The translations under genes and the position numbers were made by a program. The notes beneath the pieces were generated by a model that was given only the letters and a program-made list of their open reading frames with translations, ran no database searches and was not told the origin of the DNA. DNA of 58,292 nt, from the NCBI GenBank assembly GCA_030448125.1, contig JAUJNO010000001.1:521355-579646 (forward strand), read 5' to 3'. Below are positions 33,935-42,525 of the stretch, piece after piece (the first letter of the stretch is position 1; each line of letters begins with the position of its first letter). This DNA comes from Rubrobacteraceae bacterium (GTDB lineage Bacteria; Actinomycetota; Rubrobacteria; Rubrobacterales; Rubrobacteraceae).

Positions 33935-35167
33935 ATGCAACTCTTCGAGAAGCTCATAGATCACGCGCAGGCCGCAAGGTTGGTGCTGGAGAATACACCC
34001 CGCTTGCCGGTCGCAGACATGCCGCTCATGGAAGCTCGGGGACTCGCGCTCGCCGAGGATCTGAAGGCAAAGTTCGACAGCCCCCCGTTCGACAACTCGG
34101 CGGTGGATGGGTACGCTGTGAGGAGCGAGGACGCCCGGGAGGCCGGACGGACCTTCGAGGTAATTGACGAGGCCCCGGCGGGGCGTCCGGCCACGAGGAG
34201 TGTCGGGTCCGGGGAGGCTATCAAGATCTTCACCGGCGGCGTCATCCCCGAGGGCGCGGACGCGGTCGTGATGGTCGAGAACACCTCCGGATGGGGCGAG
34301 GAGTTCGAGTTGAAAAAGGCCGCGACGGCGGGCCAGAACCTGCGCGCCGCGGGCGAGGACGTGCGCGAGGGGGACATGATCCTGCGCGCCGGCACGGAGA
34401 TAGGCGCCCCCGAGATAGCCCTCGCGGCAACGCAAGGCTACGGAGAGCTGCCGGTATCGAAGCGCCCCAGGGTCGTCGTCCTCTCCACCGGCACCGAGCT
34501 CGTCGAGCCGGGAACGCGCGAACTCTCACCCGGCGAGATCTTCGACTCCAACTCCTTTGCCCTTCTCGCCCAAAGCCTCGAAGCCGGCGCTGACGCCCGC
34601 CGCGTAACCGCCGCCTCCGACGACGCCGACGTCCTGCGCGCCGCGATGGAGGAGGCCCTCTCCACGGCGGACGTGGTGGTCACGAGCGGTGGAGTCTCGG
34701 TGGGGGAGAAAGACCTCGTCAAGGGCACGCTGCTGGACCTCGGGGTGGAGCAGGTCTTCTGGGGCATCAAGCTAAAGCCCGGCAAACCGGTCTTCTTCGG
34801 CAAGCGGGAAGACGCCCGCTTCTTCGGGCTGCCCGGAAACCCCGTCTCCGCTATGGTCTGCTTCGAGCTCTTCGTTCGTCCAGCCCTCATGCAAATGATG
34901 AGCCGCGAAGACAGGCATCGTCCGCGTATCGGGGTGTACTTCGACGAGGATGTGGAGAACCGCTTCGGCAGGATGCACGCGATGCGCGTGACCCTGACCC
35001 GGACGGAAGGAGGCTGGAGGGCAGAGTCCGTCGGCGCCCAGGGCTCGGGGCTCGTCAGCTCCCTTACCAAAGCGGACGCCCTAGCGCTCATCGGTCCCGA
35101 GTCCGAGGGGGTGCGGGCGGGCGAGCCGGTCGAGGCCATCGTGCTGCGCGAAGAGGTGCTCCTTTGA
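33935..35167 (+). CDS. moeA: Molybdopterin molybdenumtransferase MoeA
   Basis: The enzyme inserts molybdate into adenylated molybdopterin. Family motifs are SPPFDNSAVDGYAV near residue 50, FTGGVIPEGADAVVMVE, STGTELV, TSGGVSVGEKDLVKG, KLKPGKPVFFG and FGLPGNPVSAMVCFELF. At 410 residues it is normal. ATG at 33935 follows AAAAGGAGG by eight bases; the open frame to 33863 lacks homology. No other molybdenum cofactor gene is in the window. Confidence 0.92.
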   Translation: MQLFEKLIDHAQAARLVLENTPRLPVADMPLMEARGLALAEDLKAKFDSPPFDNSAVDGYAVRSEDAREAGRTFEVIDEAPAGRPATRSVGSGEAIKIFTGGVIPEGADAVVMVENTSGWGEEFELKKAATAGQNLRAAGEDVREGDMILRAGTEIGAPEIALAATQGYGELPVSKRPRVVVLSTGTELVEPGTRELSPGEIFDSNSFALLAQSLEAGADARRVTAASDDADVLRAAMEEALSTADVVVTSGGVSVGEKDLVKGTLLDLGVEQVFWGIKLKPGKPVFFGKREDARFFGLPGNPVSAMVCFELFVRPALMQMMSREDRHRPRIGVYFDEDVENRFGRMHAMRVTLTRTEGGWRAESVGAQGSGLVSSLTKADALALIGPESEGVRAGEPVEAIVLREEVLL

Positions 35168-35204
35168 GAGGTCCTTACCTGGAGGGGCCAGAAGGTGGTA
35201 GTGG

Positions 35205-35210
35205 TAAAAT
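35205..35210 (+). promoter_or_regulatory. TAAAAT -10 giving a near-leaderless message for the HhH gene
   Basis: TAAAAT is followed by 11 bases before the ATG at 35222, so the transcript would have about five bases ahead of the start codon and no ribosome site. The -35 position (GAGGGG) is not standard. Confidence 0.45.
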
Positions 35211-35221
35211 TCGTATAGCTT

Positions 35222-36262
35222 ATGTTTGAGTCGGATCTCGAAGACAACATCTTCCGGCGCCGCCTGATGAAGGAGGTTGCGCCGGGCGCACCCGTCCACT
35301 TCTCTTTCTACTCGCCGAGGGTGAAGGTACAGGTCCAGGACGCCGCCGAGCATCTGTGTGGGGCGAACGGTCGCTACATAGGTGACGGGGTGAGCATAGA
35401 GTTCGTTCCGGAGGACGCGGCGGCGGTCGAGCGTGTGCGCGAGTTCGTTTGGCGTTGGGAAGAGCACAACGAGTTCACGGCGGTACGCAAGATCGACCAC
35501 CTCAGACGCGGCGCCGACCCCGAAAGCGTGCAGGGCATCCTCGAGCGGGTACGCGGCGTGGACAAGCGGGCCGCCGCCAAGGCCGCCGAAGCGGTCGAGC
35601 CGGACGAGTTGAGAGAGATGGTAGAGGCGGAGGACGCCAAAACGCTCGCGCGCCTGCCGGGTCTCGGGGAGAAGCGGGCGCACGCCGTGGTCGAGTTCTA
35701 CAGGAACGAGCGGAGCCCCCGCCGCTTTCTCTACGCGGCCAATCGCAACGACCGCTTTAGGGGGGCGCCGGTCTTTACGGAGCTTGACCTCCAAGGCGAC
35801 CTGGACGAGCAGGCATTCGCGCACGCTGCCCGAGCCCAACCTTTGGGGGACCCGGACCCTCTCGGCGCTAACGAGCCGCCGGGACACACTACGCTCCGCA
35901 ACGCGAACCTGTCGCGTCCCCTGCCGATGACGCCCTCGCTCATGGGCCGGAGCGTCTACTACCCGGAGCAGGTCGCGCTCTTCGCGGACGTCTTGCGGCG
36001 CGTGCTTGTCGAGGGCGAGAGGCTCGCTGGGGTGGGCGCCCTGCGGATACAGCGCGGCAAGCTCTTCCACGTCCGCAAGCTCCCCGGCGTCGGCACCAAG
36101 ACGCGGGCTCGCGTCCTGGCCAGCGGCCTTCTTGACTCCGAGTACACTTACGAGAACTTGGTCGGTATCCCCGGTCTTACGGAGGCCCAGGCTCGCGCCA
36201 TCGCCGAGGCGGCGAGGAACGGGCACGAGGCCGTGGCCGGGGCGGAGGTCCGTGTCCCCTAG
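35222..36262 (+). CDS. Helix-hairpin-helix protein, probable DNA-structure-binding partner of the downstream nuclease
   Basis: This 346-residue protein has three helix-hairpin-helix motifs: LARLPGLGEKRAHAVVEFY near residue 142, VRKLPGVGTKTRARVLASG near residue 284, and LVGIPGLTEAQARAIAEAA near residue 312. The N-terminal 90 residues (FSFYSPRVKVQVQDAAEHLC) look like a beta-rich domain; no nuclease motif is seen. The gene overlaps the start of the DnaQ/GIY-YIG nuclease by 11 bases, indicating coupled translation and a shared DNA repair role. The family name is unknown to me. Confidence 0.7.
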   Translation: MFESDLEDNIFRRRLMKEVAPGAPVHFSFYSPRVKVQVQDAAEHLCGANGRYIGDGVSIEFVPEDAAAVERVREFVWRWEEHNEFTAVRKIDHLRRGADPESVQGILERVRGVDKRAAAKAAEAVEPDELREMVEAEDAKTLARLPGLGEKRAHAVVEFYRNERSPRRFLYAANRNDRFRGAPVFTELDLQGDLDEQAFAHAARAQPLGDPDPLGANEPPGHTTLRNANLSRPLPMTPSLMGRSVYYPEQVALFADVLRRVLVEGERLAGVGALRIQRGKLFHVRKLPGVGTKTRARVLASGLLDSEYTYENLVGIPGLTEAQARAIAEAARNGHEAVAGAEVRVP

Positions 36263-38090
36263 CCTCTACGGCTTCGTCAAGGGCCACGAACCCGTGACGC
36301 CCGAGGAGGTCGCGAGAGAGCTCTTCTCCCCGCTGCAAAACGGAGACGCCCATGCCCGCGTCGAGGGTCTGGTCGCCGACGACCCGCGCTTTCTCTGGGA
36401 CGAGGCGGGCTCTCTTCGCACCGCCGACGCGTCTTCTCTACCCCTGGACGAGGCCCCGTTCGTCGTTTTCGATGTCGAGACCACGGGCTCGTCGCCGGGG
36501 GAGGGGGCCATCACCGAGATCGGGGCGCTCAAGGTGGTGCGCGGGCAGGTGGTGGACGAGTTCGCCACGCTCGTCAACCCGGGGCGTCCCATACAGCCGT
36601 TCGTCGTCAGGCTCACCGGGATCACCGACCGCATGGTCGCCGACGCCCCGGGCGCCGCGGAGGTCATGCCGCTCTTCGAGGAGTTCTCCGAAGGGTGCGT
36701 CCTCGTAGGGCACAACGTCCATTTCGACTGCTCTTTCGTCGCCGCGGCCCGCGAGACCAGCAGCCTCCCGCCGCTCCCGAACCCGGTGCTCGATACCCTG
36801 AAGCTCGCGCGCTCGCTCGTGCCGGGACTCAAGCGCTACCGGCTTGCCTCGCTCGTCTCGCACTTCGGGGTACGCGCGGCCCCCAACCACCGCGCCCTCG
36901 CCGACGCCGCCGCGACCGCCGAGGTGTTCCTCAGGCTGCTCGAGTTCCTCCGTTCGGCCGGGGTGCACAGCGTCGGGGAGGCGGCCACGCTCAAGTCAGG
37001 GTCCCGGAGTAGTGTCGAGCCGCGGAAAGGTTACCTCGCCGAGGACCTCCCGAGGGGGCCGGGTGTCTACTACTTCGTGGACAAGCACGGTACCACCCTC
37101 TACGTCGGCAAGGCCAAGGACCTCAAGGCGCGCGTCAGGACCTACTTCAACGGCGGAGATGGGCGGCGCAAGGTTGGACGGCTCGTCCGGGAGGTGGCCG
37201 AGGTGCGCTACAAGGAGACGCAGAGCGAGCTTCACGCCCTCGTCTTCGAGGATCGTGAGATAAAGCGCCTCCTGCCGCGCTACAACTCCGCCGGCCGGGG
37301 CGAGAAGGCGCGGTGGTTTATCGAGCTGGACCTCGACGAGCCCTACCCCGTCCCGGTGAGGGTCCCCGGTGGCGACCGGCGGGACGGCGCGAACTACCTG
37401 GGTCCCTACCGGAGCGCGAACGTCCTGGACACCTGCATCGAGGCTCTGGGCAGGATCTTCCCCTTGAGACGCTGCCCCGGCGGCCCCGAAGATGACGTCT
37501 GCTTCTACGGTCAGATGGGACGCTGCGCCCCGTGCCTCGGGATGGGCGAGGAGGAGTACCGCGCGGAGGTGATCGGGGAGATCACCGCCCTCCTGCGCGG
37601 CGAGGGCGGCGAGGAGCACCTCGAAGCGCTCGTCGGGGAGCGAAAGAGGCTCGCGGGCGAGCTCGAGTTCGAGGCCGCCGCCCGCTTGCGGGACCTCATC
37701 GCCGGCATCGAGCGCATCCGCCTGACGCGTGCCGTCGTCGGCGCCGAGGGCGTTCAGGCCGTCGTCGCCCCCTCTACGGAGCCCGGAATAATCGAGGTCT
37801 TCGCCCTCGCCGGGGGACGCCTCGTCGCCCACAAGGGCTTCGAGCCGGAGGACGCCGCCGGCCTCGCCCTCTTCGCCGAGGAGGTCTTGGCCGGTCACGC
37901 CGTCGCTAACTTATCTAGTGGGGGAGGCACGGACGAGGCACGGATCGTCTCTGCGTACCTCAGACGGCGCCAAGTGGACGTCGAGGCGGTACGTCTGCGG
38001 GAACCCGCCGACCTCGTGGGCATGGCAGGCAGGGTGGCCGAACGGGTCGCTGCGGCGGGCGCCAGGACCGATAGGGTACCCGGTACATGA
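36252..38090 (+). CDS. DEDDh exonuclease fused to a GIY-YIG (UvrC/Cho-like) nuclease
   Basis: GTG at 36252, inside the end of the HhH gene, is preferred because family-like sequence (SPSLYGFVKGHEPVTPEEVA) starts there and CGGAGG lies upstream. Domains in order are: a winged-helix-like N-terminus (1-60), a DnaQ-type 3'-5' exonuclease with FDVETTGSS near residue 73, HNVHFDCSF and HRALADAAAT, and a GIY-YIG domain with PGVYYFVDKHGTTLYVGKAK near residue 272. A cysteine patch (RRCPGGPEDDVCFYGQMGRCAPC) and a UvrB-contact-like helix (ELEFEAAARLRDLI near residue 470) follow. This architecture occurs in actinobacteria and is thought to act in excision repair. Confidence 0.85.
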   Translation: MSPSLYGFVKGHEPVTPEEVARELFSPLQNGDAHARVEGLVADDPRFLWDEAGSLRTADASSLPLDEAPFVVFDVETTGSSPGEGAITEIGALKVVRGQVVDEFATLVNPGRPIQPFVVRLTGITDRMVADAPGAAEVMPLFEEFSEGCVLVGHNVHFDCSFVAAARETSSLPPLPNPVLDTLKLARSLVPGLKRYRLASLVSHFGVRAAPNHRALADAAATAEVFLRLLEFLRSAGVHSVGEAATLKSGSRSSVEPRKGYLAEDLPRGPGVYYFVDKHGTTLYVGKAKDLKARVRTYFNGGDGRRKVGRLVREVAEVRYKETQSELHALVFEDREIKRLLPRYNSAGRGEKARWFIELDLDEPYPVPVRVPGGDRRDGANYLGPYRSANVLDTCIEALGRIFPLRRCPGGPEDDVCFYGQMGRCAPCLGMGEEEYRAEVIGEITALLRGEGGEEHLEALVGERKRLAGELEFEAAARLRDLIAGIERIRLTRAVVGAEGVQAVVAPSTEPGIIEVFALAGGRLVAHKGFEPEDAAGLALFAEEVLAGHAVANLSSGGGTDEARIVSAYLRRRQVDVEAVRLREPADLVGMAGRVAERVAAAGARTDRVPGT

Positions 38091-38147
38091 TAAAATAAGC
38101 GGCATAGTGTGTAGAACTTTCGGGGAGCCGTAAAGGGCGGTTAAGTT

Positions 38148-38846
38148 ATGGTACAGGATGTGCAGGGGACCGCGCGCAGGATACTGTTAGTGGACGACGA
38201 GCCCTCGATCCAGAAGATGCTAGTACACGCTCTGGAGCGGGAGGGCTTCCAGGTGCATGCGGTGGGCGATGGGGAGGCGGCGCTCGAGGCGTTCGACTCT
38301 TACGAGCCGCATTTGCTCATCCTGGACATCATGTTGCCGAAGATAGACGGTACGGAGGTGTGTCGCCGGATCCGGTCACAGAGCGACGTCCCTATAATAA
38401 TGCTTACGGCGAAGGACGACGAGATCGACCGGGTCGTGGGCCTGGAGCTCGGGGCGGACGATTACGTAACCAAGCCGTTCGCCGTTCGGGAGCTTGTGGC
38501 GAGGGTCCGTGCGATCATGCGCCGGGCGTCGGTTCCCACGGGTCAGCGCCAGGACGAGCTCACCTACGACAGCCTGAAGATCCACCTGCCCAGCCGCAGG
38601 GTCGCCGTGGGCGGCAAGGAGATCGACCTGACGTACACGGAGTTCGAGCTCCTGGTGACGCTCGCCTCCAACCCCGGTCGGGTGTTCTCGCGCAGCACGC
38701 TGCTGACCCGGGTGTGGGGCGACGAGTTCCGCGACGAGCGCACCGTCGACGTGCATATCCGCCACCTGCGCGAAAAGATCGAGCGCGACCCCCGGAACCC
38801 CGAGTTCATCCACACCGCCCGGGGCGTGGGGTATGTCTTCCGGTAG
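38148..38846 (+). CDS. OmpR-family response regulator
   Basis: The receiver domain has acidic residues DDE at 16-18, the phosphorylated Asp 60 (LLILDIMLPK), Thr in IIMLTAKDDE and Lys in YVTKPF. The C-terminal winged helix includes LTYTEFELLVTLASNPGRVF and RTVDVHIRHLREKIE. A TAAAAT at 38091-38096 could be its -10. The stop overlaps the kinase start by 14 bases, so the two are translationally coupled. The stimulus is unknown; the receiver resembles the PhoP/MtrA/WalR type. Confidence 0.92.
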   Translation: MVQDVQGTARRILLVDDEPSIQKMLVHALEREGFQVHAVGDGEAALEAFDSYEPHLLILDIMLPKIDGTEVCRRIRSQSDVPIIMLTAKDDEIDRVVGLELGADDYVTKPFAVRELVARVRAIMRRASVPTGQRQDELTYDSLKIHLPSRRVAVGGKEIDLTYTEFELLVTLASNPGRVFSRSTLLTRVWGDEFRDERTVDVHIRHLREKIERDPRNPEFIHTARGVGYVFR

Positions 38847-40674
38847 AGATCGGCTCTTCTCCTCGAAACGCAAGGGCCGGAGTTCGGGAAAGAGTCCTCT
38901 GAAAGGCGGGCCTGGCCTACCGTCACGGCTCTCGCTCGAGCGGCTCTTGCTCGGGCGCCGCGCCGGCTTTCGGCGTCGCATCAGCATCCAGGTGTGGCTC
39001 ACGGTGCTGTTCCTGCTCGTGACCGCCTTCGCCGGAGGTACGGCATACTCCATCGTCTACCCCAGGTTCGAGGGCCCCTTGCAGCGGTCGGAGGAGGTTG
39101 GCTTCGAGCGGGTGTTCGACCAGTTCAGGGACCGGCTCAGGAGCAACCCCCGTATCGACGAGCAGTACATAAGTTTCTACGCTATCAACCGGGGCCTCCA
39201 GTGGGGTGTGGTTGGCGAGGACGGCCAGGTTTTGAGGGGAGATCCCGGCGAGTACGACGTCCAGGTCGTGCAGGCGGCCATCGAGAACGGGTCGCCTGAC
39301 ACGGAGCTCAAGGAAGCCGAGAGCGAGGGGCACGAGGGGCAGACGCTTGCGACCTATGCCACCCCGATAACGATCTCCGGCGAGTCCCAGACGACGGCGG
39401 TCGTCTTTACCAAATACTACACCGAGGGCGAGATCCAGAATACGGAGGAAGCCCTGAGCAGGATCAGCACGCTGGCGCTCCTCGCGGGGGCTCTGGCGCT
39501 CTTGATCGCGGGCTTCTCGGGCTACGTGGTGGCGAACCTGCTCTCTCGCCGCCTGAGCCGCCTCGATGTCGCCGCCCGGCGCCTGGCCTCCGGCAACTTC
39601 GACGAGCGCATCACTACCCGTATCGAGGACGAGGTGGGTTCTCTAGGCGAGACGTTCAACGCGATGGCCTCCTCTCTCAAGGGCGCCTTCCGGCAGGCCG
39701 AGCAGGAGAAGGCGCGCAGCCAGGCCATCCTCTACGGCATGACTGACGCGGTCGTCGGCGTGGACAGGGACCTGAACGCCACCTTCCTCAACCCCCGCGC
39801 CCGAGAGCTCCTGGAGAACTCCGACCCCGCCTTCCACGACCGCCTGCAGGAGGTTCTCGCCAAGAGCCGCTTCTCCGGCCCGGTCACCGAGCCCGAGGCC
39901 CAGGCTGGAGACAGGATCATCGAGATCCGGGCCGCCCCCCTGGAGGACGGCGCTCTGGCCATCCTCCGCGACGTTACCGAGGAGCGCCAGATCGAACGGG
40001 CCAAGGCCGAGTTTATTGCCAACGCCTCCCACGAGCTAAAGACTCCCCTCTTCGCCCTCCAGGGCTACCTTGAGATGCTCGAAGACGAAGAGGACGAGGA
40101 GGTTCGCAAGTCCTTCCTCGAGGACATGAAGGCCCAGACCGAGCGCCTGAAGAGCCTCGCCAAGACCCTCCTCGACCTCTCCCGCCTGGACGCGAACGCC
40201 GTGACCTTCCGCCTGGAGGAGGTCGACCTCGAAGACCTGCTGCACGATCTCAGGCGGGACTTCGCCTACACGGGGCGCGAGATCAACATCAACGCCGAAG
40301 AGGGTCTTCCCCCGGTGAGGACCGATCCCATACAGCTCCACCGCATGCTCGCCATCCTGCTCGACAACGCCCTCAAGTACTCAGGTGGATCCGGAGGCGC
40401 CGAGCCCGTGGACCTCGAACTCCACCGCGAGGACGGCCACGCCCTGGTAAGCGTCTCCGACCACGGTTGCGGTATCCCCGAGGCCGAGATACCGCACATC
40501 TTCGACCGCTTCTACCGCGCCCAGGGCTCCTCCCGCGCCGACGGCACCGGCCTCGGTCTGGCCCTGGCCGGTGAGATCTCCCAACACCTCGGCGGCGATA
40601 TCCGCGTCGAGAGCGAGCCTGACCGCGGCAGCACCTTCTCCGTCGAACTCCCCCTCGCGGACGGAAGTAATTAG
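38833..40674 (+). CDS. Membrane sensor histidine kinase (HAMP-PAS-HisKA-HATPase)
   Basis: This 613-residue kinase is the partner of the preceding regulator. It has helix one near residues 50-73, an extracellular sensor of about 140 residues, helix two near 213-236 and HAMP (RLSRLDVAARRLASGNF). A PAS domain (AILYGMTDAVVGVDRDLNATFLN) follows, then the phosphorylated His near residue 400 in ASHELKTPLFALQG. The ATP domain has an N box (LLDNALKYSGG), G1 DHGCGIP and G2 GTGLGLALAG. The order matches WalK/PhoR-type kinases of cell-envelope or phosphate sensing. Confidence 0.92.
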   Translation: MSSGRDRLFSSKRKGRSSGKSPLKGGPGLPSRLSLERLLLGRRAGFRRRISIQVWLTVLFLLVTAFAGGTAYSIVYPRFEGPLQRSEEVGFERVFDQFRDRLRSNPRIDEQYISFYAINRGLQWGVVGEDGQVLRGDPGEYDVQVVQAAIENGSPDTELKEAESEGHEGQTLATYATPITISGESQTTAVVFTKYYTEGEIQNTEEALSRISTLALLAGALALLIAGFSGYVVANLLSRRLSRLDVAARRLASGNFDERITTRIEDEVGSLGETFNAMASSLKGAFRQAEQEKARSQAILYGMTDAVVGVDRDLNATFLNPRARELLENSDPAFHDRLQEVLAKSRFSGPVTEPEAQAGDRIIEIRAAPLEDGALAILRDVTEERQIERAKAEFIANASHELKTPLFALQGYLEMLEDEEDEEVRKSFLEDMKAQTERLKSLAKTLLDLSRLDANAVTFRLEEVDLEDLLHDLRRDFAYTGREININAEEGLPPVRTDPIQLHRMLAILLDNALKYSGGSGGAEPVDLELHREDGHALVSVSDHGCGIPEAEIPHIFDRFYRAQGSSRADGTGLGLALAGEISQHLGGDIRVESEPDRGSTFSVELPLADGSN

Positions 40675-40690
40675 TATTTAATCTGGCAAG

Positions 40691-40732
40691 AGTAAATTAA
40701 TTTCAACTTCTTCTTAATTTTTATTAAGTTTT
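40691..40732 (+). repeat. AT-rich island with ATTAA repeats after the histidine kinase gene
   Basis: In a strongly GC-rich genome this stretch is almost all A/T. It includes the palindrome CTTAAT-TTTT-ATTAAG (40713-40728) followed by TTTT. The 10-mer ATTAAGTTTT (40723-40732) recurs in a second AT-rich island at 45652-45661. It may be a weak terminator or a regulator-binding site. Confidence 0.5.
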
Positions 40733-40855
40733 CCTCTACCGCTTCGAAACCTTTGGCTGTAGAATATTGACCGGGGCAGCGTTTGGTTCGTGGATTCTCC
40801 CCCCTCCCCGCGGACTGGAAGCTGCCCCTTTCGCGTACCTTTTGAGGTCCGGACC

Positions 40856-41494
40856 CTAACCGAAGAGGGGTGGTATCCCGAACAAGAGGAGGAGTGGGCG
40901 CGCCACGCTCAGCAGGTAGCCTATGGGCGAGACGCCCGGCAGGAAGGTGAGGAGCACGAGGCCAAGCAAAATATAGGGTCCGTACTGGTTCATGAAGTCG
41001 ACGAAGCTGCTCAGGGAGCGGGGCAGGAACGGGAAGATCACCTTAGAGCCGTCGAGCGGGGGGATGGGGATCAGGTTGAAGATGAAAAGGAGGGCGTTGA
41101 CGAACGCGATGCCCAGGATGCAGAAGAGCACGAGCCTGCCCTGGAACGGTGGTATCCGTATCAAGACGGCGCAGAGCGCGACTATCGCCAGGTTCGTCGC
41201 GGGACCGGCGAACGCGACGGCCACCGGCCCCCACACGCCGCCCCGGAGCTTCGACGGCTCGACGGGGACCGGGCGGCCCCACCCGAAACCGACCATCACG
41301 AGCATCAGACTTCCCATCATGTCCAGGTGCGACGCCGGATTGAGCGTCACCCGTCCGTAGCGGTAGGCCGTGTCGTCGCCCAGAGCGTAGGCCGAGTAGG
41401 CGTGGGCCGCCTCGTGCAGCACGATGCCAACGGCGAACCCGAGTAGCATCGCCACGGCCGCAATTGGGTTCTGTTGAAAAACGGCAAGGAACAT
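40856..41494 (-). CDS. Site-2 protease family membrane metalloprotease (M50)
   Basis: This 212-residue integral membrane protease has the zinc motif HEAAH near residue 27 and the second ligand in FNLIPIPPLDGSK near residue 142, with about six helices. The compact form without PDZ domain belongs to the M50 subgroup common in bacteria. Its substrates might be anti-sigma factors or membrane proteins; no anti-sigma gene is adjacent. ATG at 41494 has a weak ribosome site. It is convergent with the kinase across the AT-rich island. Confidence 0.85.
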   Translation of the reverse strand: MFLAVFQQNPIAAVAMLLGFAVGIVLHEAAHAYSAYALGDDTAYRYGRVTLNPASHLDMMGSLMLVMVGFGWGRPVPVEPSKLRGGVWGPVAVAFAGPATNLAIVALCAVLIRIPPFQGRLVLFCILGIAFVNALLFIFNLIPIPPLDGSKVIFPFLPRSLSSFVDFMNQYGPYILLGLVLLTFLPGVSPIGYLLSVARPLLLLFGIPPLFG

Positions 41495-41554
41495 CGCGCC
41501 TTAGTATTACACGCCCTGAGCGTGGCTAGCGGAGGCTACGCGTTAGCTACCGTG

Positions 41555-42397
41555 TTAGTTGGTCTGCGAGGCAGATACCGTGACATGGTTGCCGGCGTCG
41601 GAGGTGTGTTCGGCGAGTTGGGGTCTCAAGACCCCCGCCGAGTTGGCGACGCTGCCGAGCTGGGTGATACCGGCCGTCACCGGCGACTTGGGACCCACCT
41701 CGCTGTCTATGTCTTGCACGAGGGAGATGGAGATCCTGACGTCCGGGTTGTCGATGGGCTTTATCTCCACGATGCTGGCGTCTTCTTGCAGCACGGGGTC
41801 CGGGCGTATTGCCGTTACCGTCCCGGTCACCGGCGCGTAGGCTGCCGTTCCCGCCTCGGCCCCGACGTCCAGGGCGCCCGTACGCGGTCCCTGCCGGCTG
41901 GCCGGGTCCATGAGGTGGTATTGGATCTTCTCGGGCGTGGAGTCGTCGGCGAAGAGCCTGAGCAAGGGGTTGCCGGAGAGGTTCTTCCCCCGCGGCGACA
42001 TCTCGGCGAGGCTCTCACCCTCCGGGTGGTAGCCGAGGACCGTAACGTCTTCGGGCCGGACGGGGCTCGAGATGCCGATCCCGGCGACCTCCGCCAGCAC
42101 CGCGTCTGGTCCCGCATTGTTGGGATCTATGGGGAGCGCTTCTTCCCGCACCCCCGAGGTCTGGACGAACGCCGCGAAGACGAGCGCCAGAACGCCGAAC
42201 AGGACCACGCAGACGGCGAGCATCCGCCGCCGCGCGTACACACCGGTCCTCTGCGCCTTGCGCCCCGTCCGTCGACCGGTCGGCCGTACGCTTTCGCCGC
42301 CCGCGGGCAGCGGCCTCCGCCGGTTCGGGGCTGCGTAGGCGTTATTCGAGGCTCCAACCCCAGCATGTTGGGCTCGTTGTGTGCTTCCCCCTCGCAT
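41555..42397 (-). CDS. Membrane-anchored protein with a degenerate M23/LytM-like domain
   Basis: The 280-residue protein has a basic cytoplasmic segment, one helix (MLAVCVVLFGVLALVFAAFV) and an extracytoplasmic region. GALDVGAEAGTAAYAPVTGT and VTAIRPDP resemble the start of a lysostaphin-type peptidase, but the zinc ligands (H-x3-D and H-x-H) are not present. The domain is therefore likely a non-catalytic partner, as in NlpD/EnvC-like activators. The next gene on the same strand is the site-2 protease. The message appears leaderless (TATAAT 11 bases before ATG). Confidence 0.65.
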   Translation of the reverse strand: MRGGSTQRAQHAGVGASNNAYAAPNRRRPLPAGGESVRPTGRRTGRKAQRTGVYARRRMLAVCVVLFGVLALVFAAFVQTSGVREEALPIDPNNAGPDAVLAEVAGIGISSPVRPEDVTVLGYHPEGESLAEMSPRGKNLSGNPLLRLFADDSTPEKIQYHLMDPASRQGPRTGALDVGAEAGTAAYAPVTGTVTAIRPDPVLQEDASIVEIKPIDNPDVRISISLVQDIDSEVGPKSPVTAGITQLGSVANSAGVLRPQLAEHTSDAGNHVTVSASQTN

Positions 42398-42408
42398 ACT
42401 GGGGCGAG

Positions 42409-42436
42409 ATTATACATAAGGCGCGTACGATGTAAA
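42409..42436 (-). promoter_or_regulatory. Strong promoter with leaderless start for the M23-like gene
   Basis: On the minus strand TTTACA (42436-42431), a 16-base spacer and a perfect TATAAT (42414-42409) precede the ATG at 42397 by 11 bases. The start site would fall about five bases ahead of the ATG. No ribosome site is seen. Confidence 0.72.
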
Positions 42437-42525
42437 ACGGCCCTACCCCGACCCGGGGCTGGTATATTTGCTGGGTACGTAGAGAGAACGCCGCCTTCCG
42501 GTAGGCATTGGAGATTAGATAACGG

